A stretch of 64,000 bases of DNA from RBC101 sp052387735 (GCA_052387735.1 JBQTIW010000124.1:14255-78254), one strand, 5' to 3'. Positions 50,123 through 59,200 are shown, counted from the stretch's first letter. Program-made: numbers and translations. The notes: generated by a model from the letters alone, not told the origin.

Positions 50123-51124
50123 CTACACCCCTCCCAGCATCTGCTGCTTGAACGTCGCCACGGCGCCGACCACGCCTGCGGTCCCGGGCAGAGAGCCGGG
50201 AACGATGCGGCAGGCGTCCACGGCCGGACGGAAGGCGCGCCGCCGGACTTCGCGGCGCAGCGGCTCGAACAAGGGTTCCCCCGCCTGCGTGACGCCGCCG
50301 GCGATCACCACCACGTCGGGATTGAAAACGTTCAACAAGTTGGCGATCCCGGCGCCGAGAAAGCGCGCGGTCTCGCGGACGACTTCCAGCGCGAGCGCGT
50401 CCTCGCGGTTGGCGGCGTCGAAGACAATCGCAGCCGTTAGGCGCGACAGGTCGCCCTTGACCAGCGTGTGCAGCAACGACTCCGTATCGCCCTGCAGTGC
50501 CTCTCGTGCTCGCCCCGCGATGCTCGGACCCGATGCGTAGGCTTCCAGACATCCATAGTTGCCGCACCCGCAACGCCGCCCGTTCACATCTATGGTCGTG
50601 TGGCCGATCTCTCCGGCGACGTCGGATGCCCCGTGATACAGCTGGCCGCCCAGGATCAGCCCACCGCCGATTCCCGTACCGATCGTCATCCCCACGACGT
50701 CCCGACCGCCTCGCGCCGCGCCAAGCCACCACTCGCCCAGCGTGGCGCAATTCGCGTCGTTGTCCAGTGTCGCCGACAATCCCACGCGATCGGCAATCAC
50801 CTGTCGCAAAGGAAAATTGGTCCAGCCGAGGTTCGGGGTCGTGATCACGAGGCCCTGGCGGCGATCCAGCGGCCCCGGCGCCCCGACGCCGACGCCGAGG
50901 CAAGCCGACCGCTTCCCCTCGGTCACCGCGATCGTCTGTGCGATCACGCCGTCTATCATCGCCACCATCCGATCCACCACTGCATCCGCACCCTGGTCCG
51001 CCTGCGTCGGCTGCGACTGCATGGCAAACTCGGTGCTGCCGTCCTCACTCAGCGAGCCAACGACGATGTTGGTCCCCCCGAGGTCGACTCCGACAATGAA
51101 CCTGGCCGCTTTGTTCTGAGGCAT
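50123..51124 (-). CDS. ROK-family sugar kinase (glucokinase-like)
   Basis: The protein has 333 residues from the ATG at 51124; upstream codons come from the GGGTGAAC repeat. The N-terminal phosphate loop is 'IVGVDLGGTNIVVGSLSEDG', the catalytic Asp lies in 'ATLDNDANCATLGEWWLGAA', and the ROK zinc signature is 'GRRCGCGNYGCLEAYASG' with 'EIGHTTIDVNG'. The C-terminus has 'VVVIAGGVTQAGEPLFEPLR'. It phosphorylates glucose or another hexose with ATP. It is the first gene of a six-gene unit; 65 bases, including a GGGTGAAC half-array, separate it from the TSUP gene upstream. Confidence 0.92.
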   Translation of the reverse strand: MPQNKAARFIVGVDLGGTNIVVGSLSEDGSTEFAMQSQPTQADQGADAVVDRMVAMIDGVIAQTIAVTEGKRSACLGVGVGAPGPLDRRQGLVITTPNLGWTNFPLRQVIADRVGLSATLDNDANCATLGEWWLGAARGGRDVVGMTIGTGIGGGLILGGQLYHGASDVAGEIGHTTIDVNGRRCGCGNYGCLEAYASGPSIAGRAREALQGDTESLLHTLVKGDLSRLTAAIVFDAANREDALALEVVRETARFLGAGIANLLNVFNPDVVVIAGGVTQAGEPLFEPLRREVRRRAFRPAVDACRIVPGSLPGTAGVVGAVATFKQQMLGGV

Positions 51125-51189
51125 GTGTGTCGAGCGCGTAAAACGCGTAAGCGGGTGAACGGGTGACTGCCAGAGCGGACCGTGCGAAT

Positions 51190-51969
51190 CTACTCCATGA
51201 GACCCAACCCACGCGCGATCACGTAGGTTCCGATGGCGATGATCATGGCCGCAAAGCCCTGCTTGATGCGCTGCTGGGGCACGTGCCTCACCAGGCGCGT
51301 TCCCGTGACGGCGCCCGCGGCCGCCACAGCGGTGAACGCTCCCACCAGCGGCCAGTCGATCGCGACTTGTCCGATGTAACCCGCAAATCCGGACAGTGCA
51401 TTCATCGTGATGATGAGCAGTGAGCTGCCCACGGCTTCCTTCACCGGGATTCTCGCCAGGAGCACGAGCGCAGGCACGATGACAAAGCCTCCGCCGGCGC
51501 CGATCAGCGAGGTGAGGACGCCGACGCCCACGGCCTGGACCCCCAGCAGCACCGAGAAACGCGGTTGCGGTCCCGATGCGCTCGCGTCGGCGCGTGGTGG
51601 CCTGAACGAATCGCGCAACATGAGCGCGGCGGCACACAGCGCGAAGGCAGCGAACAGTCCAAGCTGCCATTGTTCCGGCACCCGGTGCGCGAGTCGTGCC
51701 GCGATGAACGCCCCGGCCATTGCCAGGCCGCCGAAGGGCAGGGCGATCGGCAGGTGCACCGTGCGCTGGCGCAGGTGCGAGGCGAATCCCACGAAGGCGC
51801 TCATCCCCACCACCGCGAGGCTCATGGCAACCGCCGGCTTGGTCGGCACCTGAAAGACATACAGGAAAATCGGGAGCGCGAGCAAGGAACCGCCGCCTCC
51901 CAGCAGCCCCAGCACGACCCCGACTCCAAAGGCGAAGACGAGCCCCAGCGTGCCGTGCTGAATGACCAT
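51190..51969 (-). CDS. TSUP-family permease (sulfite exporter TauE/SafE type)
   Basis: The protein has 259 residues with about seven to eight hydrophobic helices in two repeats. Each half begins with the family glycine motif: 'VFAFGVGVVLGLLGGGGSLL' and 'GVGVLTSLIGAGGGFVIVPA'. 'VAMSLAVVGMSAFVGFASHL' and 'AVGSSLLIITMNALSGFAGY' are the matching second helices. TSUP proteins move small anions such as sulfite, sulfonates or related organosulfur compounds across the inner membrane. A trans-sulfuration enzyme is encoded about 4 kb downstream, but a link is speculative. It starts 2 bases after the GT9 stop, so the two are co-transcribed. Confidence 0.88.
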   Translation of the reverse strand: MVIQHGTLGLVFAFGVGVVLGLLGGGGSLLALPIFLYVFQVPTKPAVAMSLAVVGMSAFVGFASHLRQRTVHLPIALPFGGLAMAGAFIAARLAHRVPEQWQLGLFAAFALCAAALMLRDSFRPPRADASASGPQPRFSVLLGVQAVGVGVLTSLIGAGGGFVIVPALVLLARIPVKEAVGSSLLIITMNALSGFAGYIGQVAIDWPLVGAFTAVAAAGAVTGTRLVRHVPQQRIKQGFAAMIIAIGTYVIARGLGLME

Positions 51970-51971
51970 CG

Positions 51972-52991
51972 TTAGGCTCCCATTCCCCCGACGCGCCGGG
52001 CGGCGTCGAGCACCTGCGCCGGCAGCAGATCCCGCATGCACCGGAAGTGGCCGAGCGGACAGGTCATCGGTCCGTGAGCATGGCAGGGGCGGCAGGTGAG
52101 ATGTGCGACCTCGGCTACTTCGCGCCGTTCGGCAAGGGGACCAAAACCGTAACCGGTGACCGTCGGCCCGAAGATCGCCACCGTGGGGGTGTTCATGGCC
52201 GACGCCAGATGGAGCGGTGCCGAGTCGTTCGTGACGAGCACCCGCGCGCGGCGGATGAGGGCAGCGGAGGCGAGCAGCGGGAGTTTCCCTGTGGCGTCGA
52301 TCACGCGCTCTCCCACCGCCGCCGCGACTTCGCCGGCCAGCGCTCGATCGTCAGGACCACCAATGACCACGATTCGTCCGTGGGAGGCAAGGAGTCGCGC
52401 GAGCTCGGCAAACCAGGGCCACCGCTTGGTGGCCCAGACGCTCCCGGGCGCGAGGGCGATCAGCGGCTCGCGCTCCGCGGCATGGGATGCGAGGAGCCAC
52501 TCGACCGCGGCCACGTCCTCGGCGCCTGGGAAGAGTGTCGGTCGAAGATCGGCCTCGTTAGGCTCGCGTGCCTGCCGCGCGAGGCACCACAACCGTTCGG
52601 CGTGGTGTGTTCCCGGAACCGTCGTCACGCTCGCCGTATACCAGCGACGTCCCGCCGACGTCGCAAAGCCGACTCGCTCGCCATAGCCGGCGATCCGCGC
52701 CAGTGCGCCGCTCCGATGCGAGCCCTGGGCGAGGTAGGCGACCGCATCAGGCGACTCGGCGCGAACGAGCCGCGCGACACGCATGAAGCCCGCGACGCCC
52801 CGGTCCGCCCCTCGCTTGTCGTAGACCACCAGTCTGTGAACTGCGGGGTGCCCCCGCAGCAGGCTTGCCCCGCCCGGCGTTGTGATCGCGGTCACCGGTC
52901 CCTGCCGAGCAAGTTCGGTCAGGAGCGGCGTCGTCAAGACGACATCTCCAAGGAATGAGGTCTGGACGACGAGGGAAGGAGGCCGGGGCAC
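51972..52991 (-). CDS. Glycosyltransferase family 9 (heptosyltransferase-type) protein
   Basis: The protein has 339 residues from a GTG at 52991 ('PRPPSLVVQTSFLGDVVLTT'). The GT-B signatures of lipopolysaccharide heptosyltransferases are 'QTSFLGDVVLTTPLLTELAR', 'IALAPGSVWATKRWPWFAEL', 'IVVIGGPDDRALAGEVAAAV', 'LVTNDSAPLHLASAMNTPTV' and 'AIFGPTVTGYGFGP'. It transfers an ADP-heptose or similar sugar to the LPS core at the inner membrane, which supports a Gram-negative envelope. A C-terminal Cys/His cluster ('LTCRPCHAHGPMTCPLGHFR') is typical of this subgroup. The stop TAA lies inside a CGTTAGGC octamer. Confidence 0.9.
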   Translation of the reverse strand: MPRPPSLVVQTSFLGDVVLTTPLLTELARQGPVTAITTPGGASLLRGHPAVHRLVVYDKRGADRGVAGFMRVARLVRAESPDAVAYLAQGSHRSGALARIAGYGERVGFATSAGRRWYTASVTTVPGTHHAERLWCLARQAREPNEADLRPTLFPGAEDVAAVEWLLASHAAEREPLIALAPGSVWATKRWPWFAELARLLASHGRIVVIGGPDDRALAGEVAAAVGERVIDATGKLPLLASAALIRRARVLVTNDSAPLHLASAMNTPTVAIFGPTVTGYGFGPLAERREVAEVAHLTCRPCHAHGPMTCPLGHFRCMRDLLPAQVLDAARRVGGMGA

Positions 52992-53006
52992 GTCAGAGGA
53001 AGATAG

Positions 53007-53377
53007 CGCAGGCCGAATCGCTCCTGTTGCCGGGCCCGGAGGGTCCTTGAGGAAGCGGGCGCGGTGCACATCGCGTGGTGGACGGAAAAGGGGGAGCGGC
53101 CGGCGTCTCCTACGCGCGCTCGACCGACGGCGCGCAGCCGTTTGGTCAGGCGCTCCCGTTAGGTGTGGCCCCCTTCGCGCGACCGGGACACGTACAGCTC
53201 GCACGTGACGGAGCGCGAACGGTCGTTGTAGCGTGGGATGACGGTCGTGACACGCTGCCAAGGTTGCTGAGAATCTCGCGCCTCGGCGGCGAATCGTTTG
53301 GTCCGCCCACGATCGCGAGCGATGACGGGGTCGCGGCGGGCTTTCCGGTCGTCGCGTCCCCGTCCATCTTTGGTCCC
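53007..53377 (+). pseudogene. Decayed fragment of a sialidase/BNR-like secreted protein
   Basis: In one plus frame, 53043-53092 reads 'VLEEAGAVHIAWWTEKG'. After a one-base shift at the AAAAGGGGG run (53087-53095), the next frame reads 'GAAGVSYARSTDGAQPFGQA', 'RPGHVQLARDGARTVVVAWD' and 'LLRISRLGGESFGPPTIASD'. These are consecutive strands of a sialidase-type propeller (S-x-D-G-x-x-F-G motifs). There is no upstream start or signal peptide, and stop codons precede both frames. The second frame continues without a stop into the Ser/Thr kinase. It looks like the broken 3' part of an exo-sialidase-like gene joined to the kinase gene. Confidence 0.6.
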
Positions 53378-55630
53378 GTGATCCGCGACGATCCCACCCG
53401 TATCGGCCGATATACTGTCCTCCGGAAGATCGGTCAGGGCGGGATGGGGGAAGTGTATGCCGCGCGTGATGACCGGCTCGAGCGCACGGTCGCGATCAAG
53501 ATCATCCGATACGGCACGGCGGACGAGGTCACGGTGCGCCGGTTCCTCAAGGAAGCGCGCGCGGCCGCGGCTGTGAGTCACCCGAACGTTTGTCCGTTGT
53601 ATGACGTGGAGCAGTACGAGGATGGGTGGTTCCTGGCGATGGAGCTGCTCGAAGGCGAATCGCTGGAGCAGCGGCTCCTGTACGGCGCGCTCGAGGTCGA
53701 CGTTGCGTTCTCGACCATGCGACAGATTCTCTCGGCGCTGGCCGCCCTGCACGCGGCCGGGATCGTCCATCGGGACCTCAAGCCGTCCAACGTCTTCCTC
53801 ACGCCCCACGGCGTGAAACTGCTCGACTTCGGCATCGCCCGCGGGAGGAACGCAGGTTCGCTAGGCGCGGGCCCGCAGGCCCCGACGATGACCGAGGCCG
53901 GCATGATGTTCGGCACGCCGGGATACATGGCGCCCGAACAGATCGACAGCATCGGCGTGGATCACCGCGCTGACCTGTATGCCGCCGGGGCGATTCTCTT
54001 CGAAATGCTCGCGGGTCGGCCTGCATTCATCGGCCGGAATCTCATCGACCTGTTGTATGCCACGCAGCACGAGCAGCCCCCCGCGCTCCAGGGCTCCCGC
54101 GCAGTGGAGGCGGCTGACCGCATCATCCGCTGCGCCATGGCCAAGCGCCCGAGCGACCGCTATGGCGATGCAGCGGCCATGGCTGCGGCGTTGGCCGAGC
54201 TACGGAACACGCCGCGCACGGGAACGCCCATTCCCGTCACCGCTCTCACACGCGTTGTCGTTCCACCATTCCGCGTTTTGCGTCCCGATCCCGAGACCGA
54301 TTTTCTCGGCTTCAGCATTGCCGACGCGCTCTCGACATCGCTCGCGTCGCTCCCGTCGGTGGTGGTGCGATCGAGCGCGATGGCCGCTGGGCATGTGGCC
54401 GAGCGCCTCGACCTGCGCCGCCTTGCGTCGGACGTCGACGTCGATCTCGTCCTGCTCGGGTCCCTGGTGCGCGCCGGTTCGCAGATTCGCGCCAACGCAC
54501 AGCTGGTGGAGGCGCCGGCGGGCACGGTTGTCGGCGCGATCTCCGCGGCGACGACCGTGGATGACCTCTTCCACCTCGAGGAGGAGCTCGGCCGAAAGAT
54601 TGCCGATGTGCTTGCGCCGCGGCTTACCGGACGCGGCGGGACGATGTCGCGCGATGTACCACGGAGCGCCAAAGCGTACGAGCTGTTCCTGCGCGGGAAC
54701 GAGCTCTCGCGGGAGATCACGCAGACGCCGCTGGCGCGCGACATGTACCTCGCCTGTCTCGCCGAGGACGAGGACTTTGCGCCAGCCTGGGCGCGACTCG
54801 GCCGGTGCTATCGACTCCTCGCCAAGTTCCTTCGTCAGGGAAACGAGAATCGCGTCCACGCCGAGCATGCGCTGCGTCGCGCGCTCGCCCTCAATCCGCG
54901 CCTGTCCGCGGCCCACCAGTACCTCACACATCTCGAAGCGGAGATGGGACACGCGCCCGAGGCCGTGGGTCGTCTCGTGCGTCAGCTGTCCGGGGCGCGT
55001 TCCGACGCCGCGCTGTGGGCCGGGCTCTCCCACGCCTGCCGGTATTCCGGCCTGTTCGCGGAGTCGATCGCCGCTCACGACGAGGCGCGCCGTCTCGATC
55101 CGCACATCCCGACCGGCGGAGCCTACACGCTGCTTGCCGCGGGCGAGCTCGATCGTCTGCTCGCGCTCTCGCGGAGCGGCACACACCTCTATGATTCCTT
55201 TCCCGCCGCCGTTGGGGCCGGGCTGGCGGACAATCCAGCGCTGGGGACGGAGATCCTCTCAGCGATCCCGTCGGTGCTCCCGCCAGCATACCGACTGTCG
55301 ATGAAAGTCGCGTCTGCTCTCATCGCGAGAGATCTGGCTCGAGTGCAGGAGGCGGCGAACGACGCGGTAAAAGAGATGGATGACCCCGAGGTGCCGTTTA
55401 TGATGGCCCTCGGAATCGCGCACCTGGGTGACGCGGAGTCGGCACTGCCATTCCTGGAATCTGCCGTCCGGCGCGGGTTTTTTGTGCTCCCCGCGCTCGA
55501 GCGTTTTGCACCATTCACACCGATTCGGTCCGATCCGCGGTTCGTCGACCTCGTGACGTTTGCGCGCGGCAAGCGGGATGAAGCGTGGGCGCTGTTTGTG
55601 GCGGAGGGAGGGGAAAAGCTCCTCTCGTGA
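53378..55630 (+). CDS. Ser/Thr protein kinase with TolB-like and TPR domains
   Basis: The protein has 750 residues from the GTG at 53378 ('IRDDPTRIGRYTVLRKIG'). The frame stays open to 53075, so an N-terminally longer protein is possible. The Hanks-type kinase domain (about 8-270) has 'KIGQGGMGEVYAARD', the catalytic Lys in 'TVAIKII', 'IVHRDLKPSNVFL', 'LLDFGIARG' and 'GTPGYMAPEQIDSIGVDHRA'. A TolB/FlgO-like domain follows (about 290-430, 'ADALSTSLASLPSVVVRSSA'), then TPR repeats to the end. No membrane helix is seen, unlike many relatives. It probably phosphorylates partners read by FHA proteins such as that at 31563. It converges on lepA with a 9-base gap. Confidence 0.88.
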   Translation: MIRDDPTRIGRYTVLRKIGQGGMGEVYAARDDRLERTVAIKIIRYGTADEVTVRRFLKEARAAAAVSHPNVCPLYDVEQYEDGWFLAMELLEGESLEQRLLYGALEVDVAFSTMRQILSALAALHAAGIVHRDLKPSNVFLTPHGVKLLDFGIARGRNAGSLGAGPQAPTMTEAGMMFGTPGYMAPEQIDSIGVDHRADLYAAGAILFEMLAGRPAFIGRNLIDLLYATQHEQPPALQGSRAVEAADRIIRCAMAKRPSDRYGDAAAMAAALAELRNTPRTGTPIPVTALTRVVVPPFRVLRPDPETDFLGFSIADALSTSLASLPSVVVRSSAMAAGHVAERLDLRRLASDVDVDLVLLGSLVRAGSQIRANAQLVEAPAGTVVGAISAATTVDDLFHLEEELGRKIADVLAPRLTGRGGTMSRDVPRSAKAYELFLRGNELSREITQTPLARDMYLACLAEDEDFAPAWARLGRCYRLLAKFLRQGNENRVHAEHALRRALALNPRLSAAHQYLTHLEAEMGHAPEAVGRLVRQLSGARSDAALWAGLSHACRYSGLFAESIAAHDEARRLDPHIPTGGAYTLLAAGELDRLLALSRSGTHLYDSFPAAVGAGLADNPALGTEILSAIPSVLPPAYRLSMKVASALIARDLARVQEAANDAVKEMDDPEVPFMMALGIAHLGDAESALPFLESAVRRGFFVLPALERFAPFTPIRSDPRFVDLVTFARGKRDEAWALFVAEGGEKLLS

Positions 55631-55639
55631 ACCCGTTTC

Positions 55640-57436
55640 TCAATCCACTTGCAGCACCGCCAGGAACGCCTCCTGCGGGATCTCGACACTCCCCACGGAC
55701 TTCATCCGTTTCTTTCCTTCTTTCTGCTTTTCCAGCAGTTTCCGCTTTCGGGTGATGTCGCCGCCGTAGCATTTCGCCAGGACGTCCTTCCGGAGGGGCT
55801 TCACCGTGGTTCGTGCGATGATCTTGTTGCCGATCGCGGCCTGGATCGCCACTTCGAACAACTGGCGGGGAATCAGCTCCTTCAGCTTGTCCGCGACCTT
55901 GCGGCCCCAGTCGTACGCCTTGTCCCGGTGGATGATGACCGAGAAGGCGTCGACCGCGTCGCCGTTGATGAGCATGTCCAGCTTGACCAGGGGACTCGGA
56001 CGGTAGTCGCCCAACTCGTAGTCCAACGACGCGTAGCCGCGGCTGATCGTCTTGAGTCGGTCGTAGAAGTCGAGGATGATCTCGGCCAGCGGGAACTCCC
56101 AGTCGAACTCCACACGCGTCGTGTCGATGTACTTCATGCCGTTGTACACGCCGCGGCGGTCCGTGCCTAGCGTCATGATCGGGCCGATGTACTCCACGGG
56201 GGAGACGATGCGCGCTTTGACGTAGGGCTCCTCGATCCGGTCGATGTCTCCAGGCGAGGGGAGCCGCGAGGGATTCTCGATCAGCTCCATCGCCCCGGTG
56301 GCGTCGTAGACGTGGTACTCGACGTTCGGCACCGTCGTCACCAGGTCGAGGTTGAACTCCCGTTCCAGCCGTTCCGACACGATCTCCATGTGCAGCAATC
56401 CCAGGAAGCCGCAGCGAAAGCCGAAGCCTAACGCGGTGGACGTCTCGGGCTCGTACTTGAGCGAGGCATCGTTGAGCTGGAGTTTGCTGAGCGCGTCGCG
56501 CAGGTTCTCGTACTGCGCCGTGTCCGTCGGATACATGCCGGCGAACACCATGGAGTGCACGTCCTTGTAGCCCGGCAACGGGGCGGCGGCCTTGTTGGTG
56601 GCGTCGAAGATCGTGTCCCCGGCCCGCGTCTCCTGTACCGAGCGAACGTTGGCCATGACGTACCCCACCTCACCCGCCGTCAGCTCCTCCCCTTTGGCCT
56701 GTCGCAGCTGGAGGGAGCCAACCTCGCTCACATCGTACACCGACGCATTCGAGCCAAAGGTGATCTGCATGCCGGGCCTGATCGCGCCGTCGACCACGCG
56801 GATGCTGGGAATCGCTCCGCGGTATCGGTCGTAGTACGAGTCGAAAATGAGGGCACGCAGTGGCGCGTCAGGGTCGCCTCTGGGCGGAGGCACCCGCTGG
56901 ACGATCGCCTCGAGCAGCTGGGGAATCCCGAGCCCTTCCTTGGCGCTCACGAGCAGGATGTCGTCCGGATCGGCGCCGATCAGATCGTGGACTTCCTGTT
57001 TCCTCCGATCCGGTTCGGCCCCGGGAAGGTCGATCTTGTTGAGCACCGGAAGGATCTCCAAGCCGGCGTCGAGGGCGAGAAACAGATTCGACAGGGTCTG
57101 CGCCTGGATGCCCTGCGACGCGTCCACCACGAGAATGGCTCCCTCGCAAGCGGCCAGAGACCGCGAAACCTCGTACGTGAAATCGACGTGTCCCGGTGTG
57201 TCGATCAGGTTCAATTCGTACCGGTTGCCGTCCAGTGCGGTGTACGTCATCCGAACCGCGTTCAGCTTGATCGTGATGCCACGTTCACGCTCGAGATCGA
57301 GGGTGTCGAGCATCTGATCCTTCATCTCGCGCTTCTCCACCGTGCCCGTCGCCTCGATCAGCCGGTCCGCGAGCGTGGACTTGCCATGGTCGATATGAGC
57401 GACGATGCAGAAGTTGCGTATACGATCGAGCTTCAC
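55640..57436 (-). CDS. lepA: Elongation factor 4 (back-translocating GTPase)
   Basis: The protein has 598 residues from a GTG at 57436 ('KLDRIRNFCIVAHIDHGKST'), the standard LepA length. The G-domain motifs are 'AHIDHGKSTLADRLIE' (G1), 'ERERGITIKLNAV' (G2), 'LIDTPGHVDF' (G3), 'PVLNKIDLPGAEPDR' (G4) and 'VSAKEGLG' (G5). The LepA-specific C-terminal domain ends in 'LRKDVLAKCYGGDITRKRKL' and 'LLEKQKEGKKRMKSVGSV'. It binds the ribosome and remobilises stalled complexes. The long upstream gap (57437-57628) holds the terminator of the next gene. Confidence 0.97.
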   Translation of the reverse strand: MKLDRIRNFCIVAHIDHGKSTLADRLIEATGTVEKREMKDQMLDTLDLERERGITIKLNAVRMTYTALDGNRYELNLIDTPGHVDFTYEVSRSLAACEGAILVVDASQGIQAQTLSNLFLALDAGLEILPVLNKIDLPGAEPDRRKQEVHDLIGADPDDILLVSAKEGLGIPQLLEAIVQRVPPPRGDPDAPLRALIFDSYYDRYRGAIPSIRVVDGAIRPGMQITFGSNASVYDVSEVGSLQLRQAKGEELTAGEVGYVMANVRSVQETRAGDTIFDATNKAAAPLPGYKDVHSMVFAGMYPTDTAQYENLRDALSKLQLNDASLKYEPETSTALGFGFRCGFLGLLHMEIVSERLEREFNLDLVTTVPNVEYHVYDATGAMELIENPSRLPSPGDIDRIEEPYVKARIVSPVEYIGPIMTLGTDRRGVYNGMKYIDTTRVEFDWEFPLAEIILDFYDRLKTISRGYASLDYELGDYRPSPLVKLDMLINGDAVDAFSVIIHRDKAYDWGRKVADKLKELIPRQLFEVAIQAAIGNKIIARTTVKPLRKDVLAKCYGGDITRKRKLLEKQKEGKKRMKSVGSVEIPQEAFLAVLQVD

Positions 57437-57576
57437 TGCGCCCTTGTTCCGAGTGTGCTGATGGCTGGTGCCGAGTCCTGTACGCAACAGGTGCTGGACT
57501 CGGGGCGGCGTGCGGCACCGCGGCCCATTCCTTCCTTCCGTCCCGGTCGGCTCCGACGAAACCATGAAATGTAGCA

Positions 57577-57611
57577 AGAGGGGTCCCACGATATCATCGC
57601 GGGACCCCTCT
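57577..57611 (-). terminator. Hairpin terminator downstream of the DUF4384-type gene
   Basis: AGAGGGGTCCC (57577-57587) pairs perfectly with GGGACCCCTCT (57601-57611). The loop can extend the stem through CGAT/ATCG (57589-57592 and 57596-57599). It lies 17 bases beyond the stop of the gene at 57629 and upstream of lepA. Confidence 0.75.
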
Positions 57612-57628
57612 GATCGTCGAGCGGGGTG

Positions 57629-59200
57629 CTAGGTCGGCTGCCGGGCTTCCGGCTTTCGTTCGGCTGGCGGATTGGCCGACTTGGTGCCTCCTGTCGCTGC
57701 CGGCGCCGGTGCAGGAGGCGGGGAGCTCGGTCGAGAACCTTCAGACGAACCTGGAGACCTGATCGGCTCACTATGACGGATTGGAGCGGGCGGAGGCGAG
57801 GCCTGCATGCCGGTCCTTCCATCGTAGCGGTCGCCGCGAGGCGTGAAACCCGACGTGCGCGGCGGTTCACGCTCGAACATCGGGCTCGAGGAACGCGGCG
57901 GAGGACTCCACTCGCGGCCTCCACCGCCAACCGCCTCGCGGTCCGTCTGTGAGCGACGAATCCCGCCTCGTGTGGGCATGCGGTCGATGTCCGAGCGGCT
58001 GGGTGCCTCCAGCGACCGCGGCGGCCGCACCCACTCGATGGGCTGGTTCGAGACTTCAGGCGTCGGTCGTGCCGGCATCGGCATCGGCCCTCCGTCTCCC
58101 GGATTGTTCATCGGGGAGCGACCGATTTCGTCGCGTCGCTCGCGGAGGCCCCGCAGGGCGCGCGAGGGAATCGAAAAGCTCAAATCATCCCGCGCACTCC
58201 AGCCGACCGGTGCTGGCCGGGCGGGATCCACGGTCATGATGTGCGGACCATTCACGTTCCCCGTCCCTTTCTCCACGTTAGGCCGACTGATCGAGTCGGG
58301 CGCCCAGGGGTTCACGCGCAGCGAGTCCGGATCTACGGGGAGCGGTGGCGGTGTCGGGCCGGTCGCAACCTGGTCTGGCCGTCCAGTGCGGCAGAAATAG
58401 GGGATGTGCCCAAACCCATACACATGCACATAGCAACCGGCGAATCTGTACAGTCCGTTGCATCCGAGGGGGCTCCCAAAACCGTTGTACCAGAGGTCCC
58501 CGAACTCATCGTACCCATAACGATTGCCCCAACCGTCCATGCGGCGGCGTCCGTAGTAGGCGTCGAACGCGCTACCACAGAAGTGGCTCGATGCGGTCAT
58601 CCAGGTGGGGAGCTCGACGGAGTAAAAATCTACGTCGTAGTCCCATTCGCTCTCGGGGTTGTAAAGGACGACACGGGCAAACCGCTGGATGACGCGGTAC
58701 GGATCGCCGATGTAGCGGCTGACCGGGCGTCCCACGGGCATTCCGGTGACCCAGGACGAGAAGTCGCGGAGCGAGAGTTGCGAGAGGTCCAGCGGCGACC
58801 GCGACGCCAGCGCGAAGACGTAGCCACTCCCACCGCGACGTTCGGTGGCGGCAAACGTGGCCATCCGCCCGAGGCGACTGCCGCGGATATAGACATCCTC
58901 GCCGCCCCTGACCGCCGTTAGGCGGGTCTTTCCGCTCGGATGCAGCACCGTGAGGTGACCCTCCCAGTCGACCCGGGCCACGACCACGAACGCATCTTCC
59001 TCGACCCGGAACCCCACGCGAACGGGCTCGCCGTAGCGCAGGATGCGTTGGTCGAGCCAGACCCTCACTCCAGGCGGCGCTTCCGCTTCTTCGCCGAGCG
59101 AGGCGATCACGTCGTTCCACCGGACCGTTTGCTGCTGGGCCGGGACCGTTGTCGCGAGCACGGCCACCAGCGTCAACGCCTGACCGACGAGATGTTTCAT
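57629..59200 (-). CDS. Exported DUF4384-like protein with a long Pro/Arg/Ser-rich tail
   Basis: The protein has 523 residues with a signal peptide ('MKHLVGQALTLVAVLATTVP'). Residues about 45-160 match the DUF4384 beta-sandwich: 'VWLDQRILRYGEPVRVGFRV' and 'VVARVDWEGHLTVLHPSGK' with 'VFALASRSPLDLSQ'. The central part is rich in Tyr, Gly and Cys ('GNRYGYDEFGDLWYNGFGSP', 'CYVHVYGFGHIPYFCR'). The last 220 residues are low-complexity Pro/Arg/Ser. In other bacteria DUF4384 is found beside Ser/Thr kinase and surface-structure genes; here its function is unknown. It is divergent from the DUF58 gene across 201 bases. Confidence 0.68.
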   Translation of the reverse strand: MKHLVGQALTLVAVLATTVPAQQQTVRWNDVIASLGEEAEAPPGVRVWLDQRILRYGEPVRVGFRVEEDAFVVVARVDWEGHLTVLHPSGKTRLTAVRGGEDVYIRGSRLGRMATFAATERRGGSGYVFALASRSPLDLSQLSLRDFSSWVTGMPVGRPVSRYIGDPYRVIQRFARVVLYNPESEWDYDVDFYSVELPTWMTASSHFCGSAFDAYYGRRRMDGWGNRYGYDEFGDLWYNGFGSPLGCNGLYRFAGCYVHVYGFGHIPYFCRTGRPDQVATGPTPPPLPVDPDSLRVNPWAPDSISRPNVEKGTGNVNGPHIMTVDPARPAPVGWSARDDLSFSIPSRALRGLRERRDEIGRSPMNNPGDGGPMPMPARPTPEVSNQPIEWVRPPRSLEAPSRSDIDRMPTRGGIRRSQTDREAVGGGGREWSPPPRSSSPMFEREPPRTSGFTPRGDRYDGRTGMQASPPPAPIRHSEPIRSPGSSEGSRPSSPPPAPAPAATGGTKSANPPAERKPEARQPT

